Made by a program: the position numbers and the translations under genes. The notes beneath the pieces are model-generated. The model was given only the letters and a program-made list of their open reading frames with translations. It did no database searches and was not told where the DNA came from. From Agarophyton chilense (lineage: Eukaryota; Rhodophyta; Florideophyceae; Gracilariales; Gracilariaceae), in assembly GCA_030374765.1 (NCBI GenBank), contig JARGXX010000011.1, positions 124,001 to 188,000 on the forward strand: a stretch of DNA of 64,000 nucleotides, read 5' to 3'. Shown here one piece after another: positions 21,378 to 32,897 of this stretch. The first letter of the stretch is position 1, and the number at the start of each line of letters is the position of its first letter.

Positions 21378-21762
21378 TCCTCATTGGCTTGCCTTTGCGC
21401 ACTGAGGTGTTTCATCGCAAACAGCTTTCGTAGCCGAAAACTGTTCTCTGGCACGTGCTGACTCACCCCATATTCGGGGTGTCTCCTCTTCATCGCTGCT
21501 ATGCAATAGTTTGCCAACAGTTTCTAGCACTTGATCATCCTTCACGATCTCATCGAGGAGGAAGTTGTCTTACATTACCTGTGAAAGTGCGCACTGCCAT
21601 CAAACCCATTTTTCGATAGACTAAACGGTTGAAGTATACCTGCGCACAGCTGTCTACACGCGTATCTTTTTTATTCCCAAAGGTGGAGGCGATCTTTCGG
21701 ACCCAATTCGGTTGACCAACGGCCAGGGGAGCTACGCAGAATAGAAAGAGCAGTTTCCACAT
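21378..21762 (-). CDS. Possible two-exon small secreted protein
   Basis: A minus-strand frame starts at an ATG at 21762 (also 21789) with a strong signal peptide, MWKLLFLFCVAPLAVGQ, and runs to 21550. Near its end is a good donor, TTCACAG/GTAATG (about 21580). A second clean frame, rich in Asp/Glu and ending CDETPQCAKASQ, runs to 21378. An acceptor ending CAAG would give a 49-nt intron and keep the frame (TFT-VLETVGKLL). Splicing is predicted by eye only; the intron is shorter than the 83-nt one in the cysteine-rich gene at 44 kb. If the splice is wrong, the first frame alone is a 70-residue secreted peptide. No family is recognised. Confidence 0.4.
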
Positions 21763-22547
21763 TTTACAACTGTCTTTTTCTTCCGACATGCTTTTAATAT
21801 TTGAAGTTGATAAAAAATGCCGACGTGTAATACGTTGACTGCTTTTTAGTTCTTACAGATTATCTTACAGTTTTGTTTCGATGACCGAAGACGACAAGTG
21901 ATGGGTCCATTTCACGAAAAAGCATCAACAGGGGCTACACCCCTGGCTCCAGGGGTACAAAATTTTCTGGCCATGGATGTGAGGGGACTTCCAACGTCCA
22001 CAGAATGTTGGTAAAGAGGGGTCTACATGTTGAGGCAGGGGCGAGCGCAGACCGCTAATACAAATCTTTACAGAATTGGGGCAAAGATGTCCCCAATGAA
22101 CACCTTTTGATCCACAAGCGGTCCTGTATATCATCATGATAACATCCCCACCGACTGCAACACATTTCATTTTGACACAGCGTCCAAGTGCTCACCGTCG
22201 TTGTCCAACATCTGCCGAAGTTCCTTTCATTACAGATTCTTCCGGTTCTTCATCGAGAACGGTCACTTCTTTTGTCCATTCAAAAGACTCGCTCAACTTC
22301 TTTTCCCCCAAAAAAGCCTCCATGTGTTCCATTGCATTCACAATGCCCACCCCCCCGTACGTCTGGAGTGTAGTTGAACCCCGATAGGAGACCATCGTTC
22401 TTTTTCACATTATCCTATCCTGCGTCTACGATATTCGCAAGCCTTGCAGCGTCTTTTTCCTGCTCCAAACGCCTTATGTCCGCATTATTTCTCACCTATA
22501 TTTCTTTACACACCGTCATCTATAATGTGCGATTCACATCCTTTTCG

Positions 22548-23245
22548 TCACCAAATCTTTTTCGTATTCCATTGAGTCGTTTCATTTTCTTTCAAAATCG
22601 TAGCTGCCGCTCTTTCTTTCACCTGAAACCAAACTAGGCCATTTTGGTGCCTCTTTCGTCTCTGTTTTGCAAAGGAAGATTTCTGACCGCTAACCTCAAA
22701 GAAAGCTATTTTGGTGTTGTCTAAATCAGGTATTTCACATGCGCATAGTGTATATGGTGCATCTGTCACTCGACTTTCTACCCACGGATCCGGAACAAGT
22801 ATGATGCATCGAATTAGTGACGATTCTCTCATGCAGTCCACATACAGTTTTTCGTCTTTGAAAGCGTATTTGAACCTCGTGTGTCCGAAGATCTGCATTA
22901 CTTCAGTATTTCCCGGCTCTGCTTCGCACGGAACCAAACGTTTAATGATAACAATGTTGGATGAAGGCTCGCTTTGAGCATTAAGAATGGTTTGGATGAC
23001 TCTGATTCTCTCCTTTTCTGTATGAGTATATGCGACGGCATCGTGACGTCTAGGTACTCTGAATACTTCTTCTCCTGCGTGTACTATTTGGAGCTGTCTC
23101 TGCTCTGGTCACCATGGAAGCTTAGCTGAGAAGCGTACCGACGGAACGACCTGGAATCTAGGAAGATTCGTCGATGGATGCCTAAGCTGTTTGACAGGCT
23201 TCAAAATGTTCTGTGGAGATAATTCTGTATTGAAAATCTTTTCTA
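22548..23245 (-). pseudogene. Unassigned coding relic, possibly transposase C-terminal region
   Basis: A minus-strand frame reads from about 23245 to 22548 with at least one in-frame stop (TGA near 23115). It contains RHPSTNLPRFQVVPSVRF, then EEVFRVPRRHDAVAY, KERIRVIQTI, and NIVIIKRLVPCEAEPG. A motif train of a 'cell surface-like' beta module after a long enzyme is seen at the C-terminus of large eukaryotic DDE transposases, and a transposase of that kind lies at 29500-31430, but I cannot prove a link. Further short frames with a coiled-coil character (DIRRLEQEKDAARL, near 22450) and 22192-22395 may be downstream parts. An old host gene is the alternative. Confidence 0.4.
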
Positions 23246-23427
23246 ATTGAGAAACTTATTGCAGTTGAGATTCGTTATGAGTTTTGTGACTACCGTCATC
23301 CAGCAACGAATATGTAATCGATATTCGGTTTTTGTATAAAAAGATATGTTCTCTGTTTAGCACGAGCTGCTGCACATTTTTGCTGAATCAGTCCTTGTTC
23401 GTCATCTGCGTTTATCGATGTTCGTGC

Positions 23428-23500
23428 TGTTGTAGAAACCTCTAGAAGGTTCCAGAATGCAACTGGAAACTGCTTTATGTAATAGACGTATGTAGAAGCG
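23428..23500 (+). repeat. LTR terminus with heat-shock-element array, copy 1
   Basis: The stretch from TGTTGTAGAAACC (23428) to about 23500 is nearly identical, in inverted orientation, to 43908-43978. TG at one edge and CA at the same edge of the inverted copy indicate the outer end of an LTR. GAAggTTCcaGAA at 23445-23457 is a perfect three-unit heat-shock element, and a further GAA lies in phase at 23435. The homology stops at about 23500, so only the first 70 bp of the LTR remain here. Confidence 0.65.
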
Positions 23501-24025
23501 TCAATTGGAGTGCCTTCTTCACGAACTTCGCAAAAGCCTGTTCTTCGGGGCCGTGGTAGGTGTCACTTTGGAGTACCACTTGAATGCACACGTTCAGTGC
23601 AGATGTACTCCAACCGAGTTCAAATTATTGAAAAAATTACAACCCATTCCATGCCGTGCTGGTACGTTTCGAAATGTACATATTTTTGCAAACTTTTCTT
23701 CTGGGGTATATGTTGCAATGTTTGAAGGTTTGTCCAACTGTTTTGCACCCCAACAAATGAAGCCCAAGTATTACAAAGAGAAATAAGCCGAACTTTTTCC
23801 ATCTTCCCAACCCATCGATCGAACAAGTCGTACTAGACTTCACGCTGCAAACGACTATACCAGAACATTGGAACTTTCCATGCAATTGAGCGGTGAGTCT
23901 CAAAACAATACCAACAGCGAAGAAAAGTGGTTGCATTTCAAAAAAATAAGGAAGATAACAAAATCTCCGAGCCGTGGAGGGACTCGAAGTCAGCTTGGAA
24001 GACCGACAGTAGTGTCTTTTGAGAC
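23501..24025. other. Stretch without recognised genes
   Basis: Short overlapping frames on both strands; none carries a recognisable motif. Confidence 0.45.
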
Positions 24026-25490
24026 TTGGCCATGAAACGTGGAAACAAGCTGTACAGAAACCAAGGCAGATGTTTTACTTCTGGGCGCAAGCGCAGGAGT
24101 GATCCTGAACATGCTTGTCAAGATAATGGAAGGGGTAAGGAGAATAAAAAAAAGTCAAAAAACGAGTTGCGGCTGGACAGTGTGGCTCCTGGGAAAATAT
24201 TAATATTTCTAACCTTTCTGTCATGAATAAGGCTGAGGGAGAGAACTGCATGTACGACGCAGCTTTCAGTGAACATCCTGTTCGCGTGGTGGCTGATTTA
24301 TTTGCTTCACATACCATCATGGCATATAAGACGACACAGAACTTTGGCTTAGACGTGGAGGATACAGCGGGTGTAGAAGTTTTTTCCTAGAGACAAGATA
24401 GTAAGATGAGTCATTGATAAGTTCTCCTCAGTGCTGAATGTCAACGGATATCAGCCTACCGAGAGTGTCTTCTTCATCGATATGAACAATGAAGGAGATC
24501 CACCAGTGCTCATACTAGGACGATCTTTGTTGACGAACCAGAATCCAGATATTAGCTTGGCTAGAAACGCATTGTGCTTGACAAGATCCAATGAGTCTTC
24601 TGTGACGGTACTTCCAAGGACGAGTAAAAACTCCAATCAACAACACAAAAAAAAGGATGTCATTCAAGATATCGGAATTGGTATTGAAGAAAAGCCAATC
24701 TGAGTTGTACATTGCTCGAATGACAGAACGTATGGGTTGTCACTTTAATATTGTGGATACGAAAAGAGGCCTCAAGAACATAATTGCCGAGTATGAAGAC
24801 ATTTTTCGGGCAGACTTTCCAAAAGTGTTACCCCCAGCACTGGAGTTTAATGTTCACCTCAACCCTGTTACCCCCAATGAGTACGATCAGTTATCCAATA
24901 GTCTCCGAAAGAGATGAAAGAGCTGAAGCTACAATTGCAAAAGTACCTTGAAAATAGGACTGCTTCGCCCATTCTCATCGCCATATAGCGCATCATTGTT
25001 ATTCGTTAAAAGGACCAAAGGTGAGTCAGGTATGGTTTGCGACTATAGGGCATTAAATAATATCACGAGTCCAGATTCTAGCCTAATCCTTCTATTTGAC
25101 GAGACGGTCGATCAGGTTGCTGGTGCAACCATTTTTTCACAGCTTGACCTCATTTGGGGAAAATGACTGTCACAAAACAGCTATAGGAACGAGATTTGGT
25201 TTCTTCGAGTGGCGCGTCTCATGCCTCAGATTCAAGAATGCTTCGGAAGCACTCTCCCGCCTTCTTACCACTTTGTCCAAGGAAGTTCTGGGTGCATGTA
25301 TGGTATTGTATCTTGATGATGTCTTAATATACAGTAAGTCTGCACAAAAGCACCGAAATTACTTGAAGAAATTGTTTAAAGATTTGTGAAATTACAAGTT
25401 GTACTTTTAAACCAAGCAAAAGTGCTTTTGGACGTAAAAAAGCCGAATATCTAGGGTATTGGTGCGAGGGTTCAAAGAGAGGGAGGGTCG
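24026..25490 (+). mobile_element. Ty3/gypsy-type pol relic: protease and reverse transcriptase (fossil)
   Basis: Plus-strand pieces occur in the order expected of gypsy pol. A retropepsin-like region lies at about 24431-24600 (PPVLILGRSLL), followed by an RT N-terminal segment at 24657-24917, an RT palm start with SPYSASLLFVKR and MVCDYRALNN (24948-25100), and the active-site motif VLYLDDVLIYSKS (about 25300-25345), then the FGR-K-x-E-YLGY connection near 25425. No LTRs are identified beside it. It is broken into several frames. Confidence 0.85.
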
Positions 25491-26671
25491 AGTTCAGTGG
25501 TGAGAAACGTAAATGATTGTACTAATTGTAATAGAGGATAGGCACATGCGCGAAAATGAACAGACGATCTGAATAAAGGGGCAGAAGATTGAGAGAGAGA
25601 GGAATAGAATCCCAGTGGGCGATGCTTGCCCGCCCGAGTTGGGAGGCAAGCTGGTAGTTCTTTTTAATAAAGTATGAGTCGGTAGGCTAGAATTTAGTAG
25701 GATCCATAGGTATTGTTACTGCCAAACAAACTACTCTACTTCAGATGGCGGTTTGGTTTGAACCGTCATCTGGTTTGCTGTTCTAGTAACTACAATTTGT
25801 TGACGAACGTTTGTGTTTGTCAACGAGTTTTATACCTGGACTAGCTAATTACGCTACACTCTGCTTTCCAAGCTCAATGACCGTTAGCAACCAGGGTAGT
25901 TTAGAACATAGGGACTTATTGGAATAATGTCCTCTTCATGTTATTATTACTATTTACTAGGCGACAGTATTATTGTAGAGTGGTTATAGAACTGAATGTA
26001 CAGAAGCTGTTTCACAACTACATCTTTGAAAGGTTCAGCTATTGTAAATGGATTGTTGCAAGCTTTCTATCAAATCTTTCACGTCGACGACCTTGTTGAG
26101 GTTATTTTATCATCGCATTGTTGCTATAGATGTGGATTTGTCGACCTCATCGCACTGTGACAGTGCTGATATCTGAGCGGACCTTTGATATCACACTTTT
26201 CGAGTGAGATATCGAATCGGGACGATTGTGGTATCAAAAGTGCCTTTTTTCATATGATCAATACTCCGAAGTTATGCGCACAACAGTGCGATAAGCAACG
26301 TATTTTGAAAAGCTCGGACAGAAAGCGGGTCACTCGACACCAAATCGGAACTGATTTGGTGCTGTATTGGGCTCCGTTATCTGCACTCAGTTTTCGATAT
26401 AACTCATACGTACAGAGCAACAAGTTGCCAAAGAATGATTATGGTTTCCCGAAAAGTTTGATCCCAAAAAAAGTTTAACTTTATGCAGGATAATAAACAA
26501 TAGTACTGTTCCATAAGCACATTATAAATATAAAGTTGTCTAGAATATTAAAGCGGTTTTTCGTATCGTGAGAAACACAATGTCACTAAAGTTTGGCTTT
26601 TCTTGCCGATGTTAAGAGTTTGAAAAAAAATGAAGCCATGAACCAACTGTGCAATCAAGCACGTTTCAGGG
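25491..26671. other. Stretch without recognised genes
   Basis: AT-rich DNA with short frames only (for example 26185-26478, +), none recognisable. Confidence 0.5.
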
Positions 26672-26932
26672 ATGTTGATAAAGCCGTTCCAGTTTATGCT
26701 GGAAGATGCGGTGAAAACCGGACTTTTATTGCAATGCAAAAATAATGTTTTGTACGTCTGTTGCATTGCAATGGCAGGAGATGAACAACACCAAAATGAC
26801 GTTTTTGATGTACTAAACACTCTCAACACTGGGCCTTTTTGGATATACAGGGTGAATAGACTATTTGTAGGCGACGCGCTATCCCTTGAAAGAGGAGGAG
26901 AATACTTGGCGAACGCAATGAGCTCTAACTAG
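26672..26932 (+). pseudogene. Fragment of a large DDE-type transposase
   Basis: The 86-codon frame contains EDAVKTGLLLQCKNNVLYVCCIAMAG-like order, which lines up by eye with the minus-strand transposase at about 30900-31060 (EASQSGIVMGDTIIIPRIAMIIADQPQ). Both show a short helix, a Gly, a beta strand, then I-A-M and a (A/G)D-x-(Q/P)-Q segment. This piece is on the opposite strand, 3 kb away, so it is a separate insertion. Only this segment remains. Confidence 0.35.
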
Positions 26933-27183
26933 AGAGCTAAAATCTTTGTTAAGCGCGAGGCAGCAAAGTGGCCGTGCGCCAAGTACTATCGGTGGCTAAC
27001 TATAACTAATATAGGTAATTAATAATGTGCTTGTAACTAATTAATACAGTTCCAACGGTCAAAAACTGTGCAGTGTTTCACGTGTGCAATCATCTCTAGT
27101 TAGTTAATTAGTTTTTCAACTTATTGTTTTGTTGTTGATTAATTGCAATTACAATGTAGGGAGGCATCATGTTTACAGTCACC

Positions 27184-27828
27184 TTACAGCTGCGCGCAAG
27201 GATTCCGCCACAGAGCAGCAACGGGCGGGCAGTCGCGTGGAAGGCCGGAGATATCTCCGACAACCTGGAAGCGATGCTTCTCGTAAAACGGAATGTTGTT
27301 CTTGTTCGAAGACTCCAAGTACACGGCAACTCCATCACGGTCGCACTGTCGTAACATTTGCGATATGACTCTACTGCCATTGCCTTTTCCCTGCTGCTGC
27401 TTTCGTGTTCCGAGCACGGACAGGAACATGTGCGCCTCTGTGGGGTGTTTCTGTTTTAGTTTCTTCATCGTGTTGGCCACATGAACAACACGCGTTCCGA
27501 AAATTCGACACGCCGCGGCGATGAAGTCCAGACTTTCGGCGTGATCCCAATGCCCCACATGATTCCAAATGGCGACGCAGCCGTCGTCTTGCGACGCGTG
27601 AATCGTGGTGTGTTGTGGCACGCGACGCAGCTCTGAACGAAGAAGAGCGGAAAAGAAAGCTTCATTGTTTTCGTAGACGTTTCCGACGTTTGGGCCGTAC
27701 AGATAATGTAGCAACGGGTCGTCTTCGAAGGCTGATGCCAACGTGGAGGCGAGATGCGGAATGTGGTGCCTTTTCACGTCGGAGCGCACGCCGTTAGGGC
27801 GCATGGGGGCGGCGGATGTGGTGGCCAT
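27184..27828 (-). CDS. GNAT family N-acetyltransferase
   Basis: GNAT enzymes transfer acetyl from acetyl-CoA to an amine. The 214-residue single-exon protein starts at the ATG at 27828 (a second ATG at residue 9 is possible). The N-terminal half (ASAFEDDPLLHYLYG) is typical of the soluble GNAT group that acts on small molecules. Motif A is at residues 134-155: FLSVLGTRKQQQGKGNGS, matching the acetyl-CoA loop Q/R-x-x-G-x-G/A. Motif B follows: VYLESSNKNNIPFYEKHRF (169-187), with a Tyr at 182. No signal peptide is seen; it is probably cytosolic. Length and motifs are complete, so the gene looks intact. The substrate cannot be told. No clear TATA box is visible; TAAAAG lies about 70 bp upstream on its strand. 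Confidence 0.92.
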   Translation of the reverse strand: MATTSAAPMRPNGVRSDVKRHHIPHLASTLASAFEDDPLLHYLYGPNVGNVYENNEAFFSALLRSELRRVPQHTTIHASQDDGCVAIWNHVGHWDHAESLDFIAAACRIFGTRVVHVANTMKKLKQKHPTEAHMFLSVLGTRKQQQGKGNGSRVISQMLRQCDRDGVAVYLESSNKNNIPFYEKHRFQVVGDISGLPRDCPPVAALWRNPCAQL

Positions 27829-28124
27829 TGTAGGTTTAGCTCAACTGTCTAAGCGTATCTTGCGTGCGTAACTGGTAAGTTAGTTTCTTTTACCAAGCCC
27901 AGAGTCAACGTACGCATTCCAGATCTGCCTGATAAAAGTTATGAATCCACAGTTCCCCCCCTGGCGCCTCTACCAATCACCAAAAGCCGCCTGTGTGGCC
28001 TCGTCGGGAACCTAAAGCCTGGCCAACACGTGCACACAGTTGCTCTCATTTCTCTCAACAAACATGGACAACCGCACGCTGTGTTCTTGTTCACAAAGTT
28101 GGCCAAATATTTCTTTCTCAACGT
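27829..28124. other. Upstream region of the GNAT gene
   Basis: Intergenic DNA between the GNAT start and the left end of the mariner element. No clear regulatory motif could be identified. Confidence 0.5.
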
Positions 28125-29423
28125 AAAGTCTGTTTCAAAAACATATCCCTCGCGCAAATTTTCCAAAAATCGACGTTTTGGCTACAGTAAAACTAACAAA
28201 ATCAGTGTGAAAAAATTTTCAAGTAAAAAAACTGTTTCAAAAACATAACCTTTATTGCATCCTTTTTATTCTAACTCGAGTTCAGTAGTTTATTTTTTCT
28301 CCTTTAGCCTGTATAACACAAATACAACGCTTTGGCATTGATTCTATAAAAGAATTGATACAATTACAGTCAATCTTTTCCCAGCAATCTTTGATACAAT
28401 TTTTCAGATCAAAAACTGCATCAAATTGCCTTGCCCATAAAACATTCGGGACAACATTCCCCAAATGTTTTCGATAGGGTTGAGGTCAGGAGAGCGCGCA
28501 GGCCATTTCATAACCGACATATTTAGACTATTGGACCACTGTTTCATAGAATCCGATTTATGCACAGGTGCATTATCTTGCTGAATAATGAATTCTTCTC
28601 CGCGCATACAGTATGCAAAAGGTAAAAGACAGTTTTCTAGAACCTCAGCATAGTTTTCAGAGTTCATTGTAGTTTCAACAAAAGCCATATCAGTTGCTCC
28701 TTTCGTAGAGATTCCAGCCCGAACCCTTACTGATGCGCCTCCTGAATGGCTGATCACAAATTCTTTCTTTTCTTCTTGTAGATCATGCCAATGAAGTTTA
28801 TAGCAATCTTGACCATCAAGGATAAACTTTCTTTCGTCGGAAAAGATAACTTTATTCCATTCGGTTTTCCAATAATTCTTTTGAGCACACCATTCAACTC
28901 GATTTTTCTTGTGATGATCTTTTAAAAGAAACGTTTTCTTCATTTTTGTGTACTTGAACAAATTTTGACGGTTGACTTCATGACATATTTTAGATCTTGA
29001 TAGAGGCAAATTCAGAGTTTTGTCAAATTCTCGGCAAGATGAAGTGTTACGGCATAGTCCTCGCTTAATTCCGCGCTTATCGGCCGGGGATAATGACGTA
29101 CGACGGCCGTTTGAACGCTTTTTTCCGTTTATGGCGGGGTTTTTGATTAAGTTACTGATTGGTTTTGGGCTGCGCCTGAGTTTTCGGGCTATATCTGCTG
29201 AAATCATACCCTGACCTACTACTTCCATGATTTACAGCTGTTCAGAGCGTGTCAGAGGTGCGCCACGAGCCATAATTGAGCTAATGATTGTGTAGAGGAT
29301 ATACTTTTTTGAAAGAGTGATATTGACTAAGTGGTTTTTATTTGTTGTGAAATGTGCTCTACAGTACGGGAAATGCCTTTGTGGCGCAGTTTTTGTAAAT
29401 GGATATGTTTTTGAAACGCACTG
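28125..29423 (-). mobile_element. Tc1/mariner element with paired direct repeats in its inverted repeats
   Basis: The 1,299-bp element is flanked by TA on both sides (28123-28124 and 29424-29425). The outer termini are AAGTCTGTTTCAAAAACATATCC (left, first 20 shown in part) and, inverted, CAGTGCGTTTCAAAAACATA (right). A second copy of the GTTTCAAAAACATA core lies inside each end: 28231-28250 on the left and 29297-29314 (diverged) on the right. This two-tier arrangement is that of the IR/DR group of Tc1 elements, as known from Sleeping Beauty. A transposase gene on the minus strand fills the middle. A sister copy lies at 50035-51328. Confidence 0.92.
28285..29273 (-). pseudogene. Tc1-type DD34E transposase
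   Basis: The enzyme would bind the inverted repeats and move the element by cut-and-paste. The main frame (28404-29228, 274 codons) has an N-terminal helix-turn-helix (ISADIARKLRRSPKPISNLI) and a basic linker (GRRTSLS). The DDE catalytic residues are Asp131 in VIFSDERKF, Asp218 in QQDNAPVH and Glu253 in PDLNPIENIWG, with 34 residues between the last two. The natural start is probably the ATG at 29273 (MARGAPLTRSEQ), followed by an in-frame TAA at 29232-29234. The C-terminal part (SMPKRCICVIQAKGEKINY) continues in a second frame to 28285 after a frameshift near 28430. With these two lesions it is probably inactive, although the catalytic core is intact and the copy looks young. Confidence 0.92.
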
Positions 29424-29499
29424 TATTCAGCCAAATTGCTACATTCACTCCCATCTAGCGTTTACATTCATCAATGGTCTTCGAATCGAGGACAAACAC

Positions 29500-31430
29500 A
29501 CGCAGTCAATCAGCCCGTCATTTCGCTAATACAAATATATTCATATTTCCAAGTGTTCAATTGAGTCACAACTTGTATATTTCCAGGCTCGGCGTTCGAG
29601 CGTGCCAATCTTCTCACCAGTGCCTCGTAACAGCTAGAATTGTTTGGTAAGCACAAAAAGCGCTTGTTCAAAACCAACTTGTTTTTTATTTGGTGAAGAT
29701 CTGCATCTCTGATCGTCTTCAAAGATGTTTAAATCCCTCCCCGGTTCTTACCGGCGTGCAAGGAGGTATATTTTCTGTCTCTTCCACACTCTTGCATGTA
29801 CTCAAGCGCTTGTTGATTTGCTCACAGTATTGGCCGATATTAACATCAGCATTTCGTGGACATGCGCCATCTTTTTCGTTTTCGGATCATTTCTGCACGT
29901 GATGTCACTAACATAGTAAGGTTGATTTTTTCGTGAACAGTGGTGCTTTTGTGTTCAAAGTCGTTTGTATCGACAGCAATATTCGATGTAACTAGTTGTG
30001 GGGCTATGTGAGAGCGATATCTCTTCGTTGAGCGGTAGAATTTCTTTGTTATTTTGTTTTTCGATTCTATTCATTTTGAGCCGTGGAATCACGAGGAATG
30101 CACCCAAAGCTTGTCAAGTGGTCGCGCACGCGTCACATTACTCAGTGTGTTTTCGTAATGTTCTTTACGCCAAGTTTATCTGTTAGTAGTATTCCGAGGT
30201 CAAAACACATCGGTTGTAAGCATTTAATATCCGCTAGTGTTCTTTGAGCCATTTTTAGGGAGCTTTTGACGCCATGGAATGCATGGTGCACTTTGGCCAT
30301 CTGAAGCGCAGCTTGTACCAAGTCATCGTCGTCGGGTTTCGTTGTGGTATGCCCAGTAGTGCTACCGAAAGAAACTGGCAATGCTCTCCACGCACACGAC
30401 CAGACATGCGCACTTGTTTTTCGCTTGGGTTTACTATGAATGCAGTGCTTCTAGGGATCTTTGCGTATACTGCCATATCCAATATACATTGGTTTGCAAT
30501 AGACTCAGATTTGTTAGCCGAATACAAGGAAGTGACGTGGCAAACGAGTCCTTTGCCGGCGGCTTTATGGAGGATGCGGTATACTCCTAGGTCCAATACA
30601 TGCAAACTGTCAAATCCAATAACAACTTACAACAAGTGGGGCTCCGAGCCCAACCCTCGAAACGCAGCCAACGCGGGCGGATATTCTTGGGCGCTCACGT
30701 CAGTGAGATAGTGCCGAGCTTCTTGCAGCGCTGCTTTGGCGGCAGGAGAAAGCCTTCGTGTAAGCTGGGCGTTTGATAATCTTTGCCTTGCAGTTAGCAA
30801 CTGATGCCTAGGAGTCTTCCCGACATCCCGACTTCAAGCACGTTCTGTGGATCGCTGTATCACCTCGAAATGCTCTTTATAGTTCTCTGACTTGGACGTG
30901 AACTGCATTGTACATAACGTACAGTTAGTGAAGCTGTCAGCACTTTTCAGACATAGGAAGGAACGTTCTTGGGGCTGGTCCGCGATAATCATAGCGATTC
31001 GAGGAATAATAATGGTGTCACCCATAACAATACCAGACTGGGACGCTTCAATGAGATCATAGAGTGCAAACAAAGGATACCTTTGAAATAGCTGTATTCT
31101 TTCCCTCCGCATATCACCCTTTGTTCTTTCGGTTCCATGGAAATCAACGCATGGAGCTATACCGACATCATGCCACTCATTGTCTCTCCCACGAAAGTTG
31201 CTGAATCCAACTCGAAGTGGACTGGCACTCTGAGATCCCGAGTGATCAAGAACTGTTCCATCGCAATATATATCAATTGCAACAAGGACCGCCTTTTCCA
31301 TTGTGGTATACCGCTCGAGAACTCTAGAGTTCCAAGGTGCTGAGTATACCCTATGCCCATCTTTAACATGCTTCGCAAATTTTTGCACATCTGAAGCACC
31401 TCCCACTCTTTAGAACTCTTCCATAAGCAC
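29500..31430 (-). pseudogene. Large DDE transposase relic (CACTA/KDZ-like, uncertain)
   Basis: Minus-strand pieces follow one another from right to left. The piece at 30834-31406 has AIDIYCDGTVLDHSGSQSAS, followed by an SNFRG segment, the pattern of the first catalytic Asp and its S-x-x-P/S-N(F/I) follow-up in large eukaryotic DDE transposases, then IAMIIADQPQE and CTLC. The piece at 30255-30605 begins MHVLDLGVYRILHKA, a typical mid-protein motif of the same group. Weaker continuations are seen at 30142-30381 and near 29510-29950. No terminal inverted repeats were found. It is broken into several frames. Assignment to CACTA (CMC), KDZ or Plavaka-like families needs profile searches. Confidence 0.55.
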
Positions 31431-32042
31431 GTTCAAGGAGGACCTGAAGACGCCAGTTTTATTTCTTTTCATCTGCGTGTTAATCACAGCCGTAATGAAG
31501 GCAAGGTCCTCCTCGTTTTAAAACCATTGTATGAACTTTCTTAGGCAGGTCTACACTGGTTTTTTACCTATATCTAGCAGCACAAAAGGGTACTTCCAAT
31601 GGAAAGCACTATTGTAGACAAACGCGTTCTTTACAACAACAGGAGCGAGCCGCAAAAGCCTCATCAACCTCCATCAGTACAGCATGTACTGCAAAGAAAA
31701 CAGCGTACTGTTTAACATCCAGACTGCGAAGGCTAGGATCAGAGGTTTAAATGGACAAACACTGACTACTGTAGGCATCAGAAACCTTTCCATACCAATG
31801 CAAAACCTTGGGTCTATATTTGTTGTCGGGTGCTGGGTGCAGTGTTAGAAAACTGAATTTTAGGAAACGTAGCGGCGCAGGAGAGACTGTAGTTGGATCC
31901 GCAAGGAATCGGGTACCTCACACGTCGTGTCTTCCACTCCTTCGTGAGCGGCTACTCGACGGACGAGTGGCCTTTTATGAGCACCCCCTGCCAAGCCAGT
32001 TGATTGCCGACTTGGCAGGAAAAGTTGATTGCGCTGTCTATG
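31431..32042. other. Target-side DNA left of the copia element
   Basis: No gene is recognised. The frame at 31808-32053 runs into the LTR and is not convincing. A perfect 8-bp inverted repeat, CTGCCAAG (31988-31995) and CTTGGCAG (32011-32018), lies just left of the copia insertion site. Confidence 0.5.
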
Positions 32043-32047
32043 GTTCT

Positions 32048-32266
32048 TGTTGAAAGGCTGGCGTAAGCCCCCAACTGACGTACCTTACTAGTGGAGATCG
32101 CGGCGGCAGCATTCTATGAGCCTACAACTAAACTCTAGAACGCAATCGCCGGTTCGCGGCGAGTGCGGGGGACGGCTGCACACGAGGACAACGGTTCCCC
32201 GATCGCTGACAATTCTTCCCTGTCGTGTTTGTCCTGTGCGCTGCGCCGATGTCCCACGTTCCAACA
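32048..32266 (+). repeat. 5' LTR of the copia element
   Basis: It starts TGTTGAAAGG and ends GTTCCAACA. It matches 37293-37511 without length change. Directly inside lies GTTATGGGCCCAGCC, where a primer-binding site would be expected, but I cannot match it to a named tRNA. Confidence 0.93.
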
Positions 32267-32897
32267 GTTATGGGCCCAGCCCAGGGCAGTACGAAACCTT
32301 TTGCTCCTACCGAATCTCCGCTCTTCAACCCCGCAAACGATTTGCAGGGATATCTGCGTGACGTTTCACGATAGGTGGATACTATCCAAGCAGCATCCCT
32401 TCAAGGCTCATACAGACTGTACAAGACAGTCTATGCTACTCTTGCACGACACTTACGCGACCGTGGTCTGCCTGGAGAGCAAAAATCAATCGTCGACCAG
32501 GCTTAAAAGCAGAAACTGATCAACTATAAGCCGTACAATCAAATCAAAGCTGTCAAGCAAATTTCAAGCTTATAGCCGTTAATCCACTGATCGCAGTGGT
32601 GACAAGACTCATCCCATCCTTCAATGACGAAAATTCCTGTCGTCGCTTTTGGACAGAAGACTTGAACTCATTTTCCTCGTGTTTCCGCGGACTTACGGCA
32701 GAGCATCTGATGAACGTTGGTTTTTTAGCGTCATCTCAAGGTGAGTAAGTGCTTGCAATCACCCTCCTTAAAAAAACCATGCGCAGTGAGGAGACTCTTA
32801 CGAACGCAAAGTTGCAACTAGTTGCCTTGGCGGAAGCAAGGAAAAGTGGGAGATTCAAGAAGAGATTCCGACCACAAAAGACTCTCTCTCCAACAGT

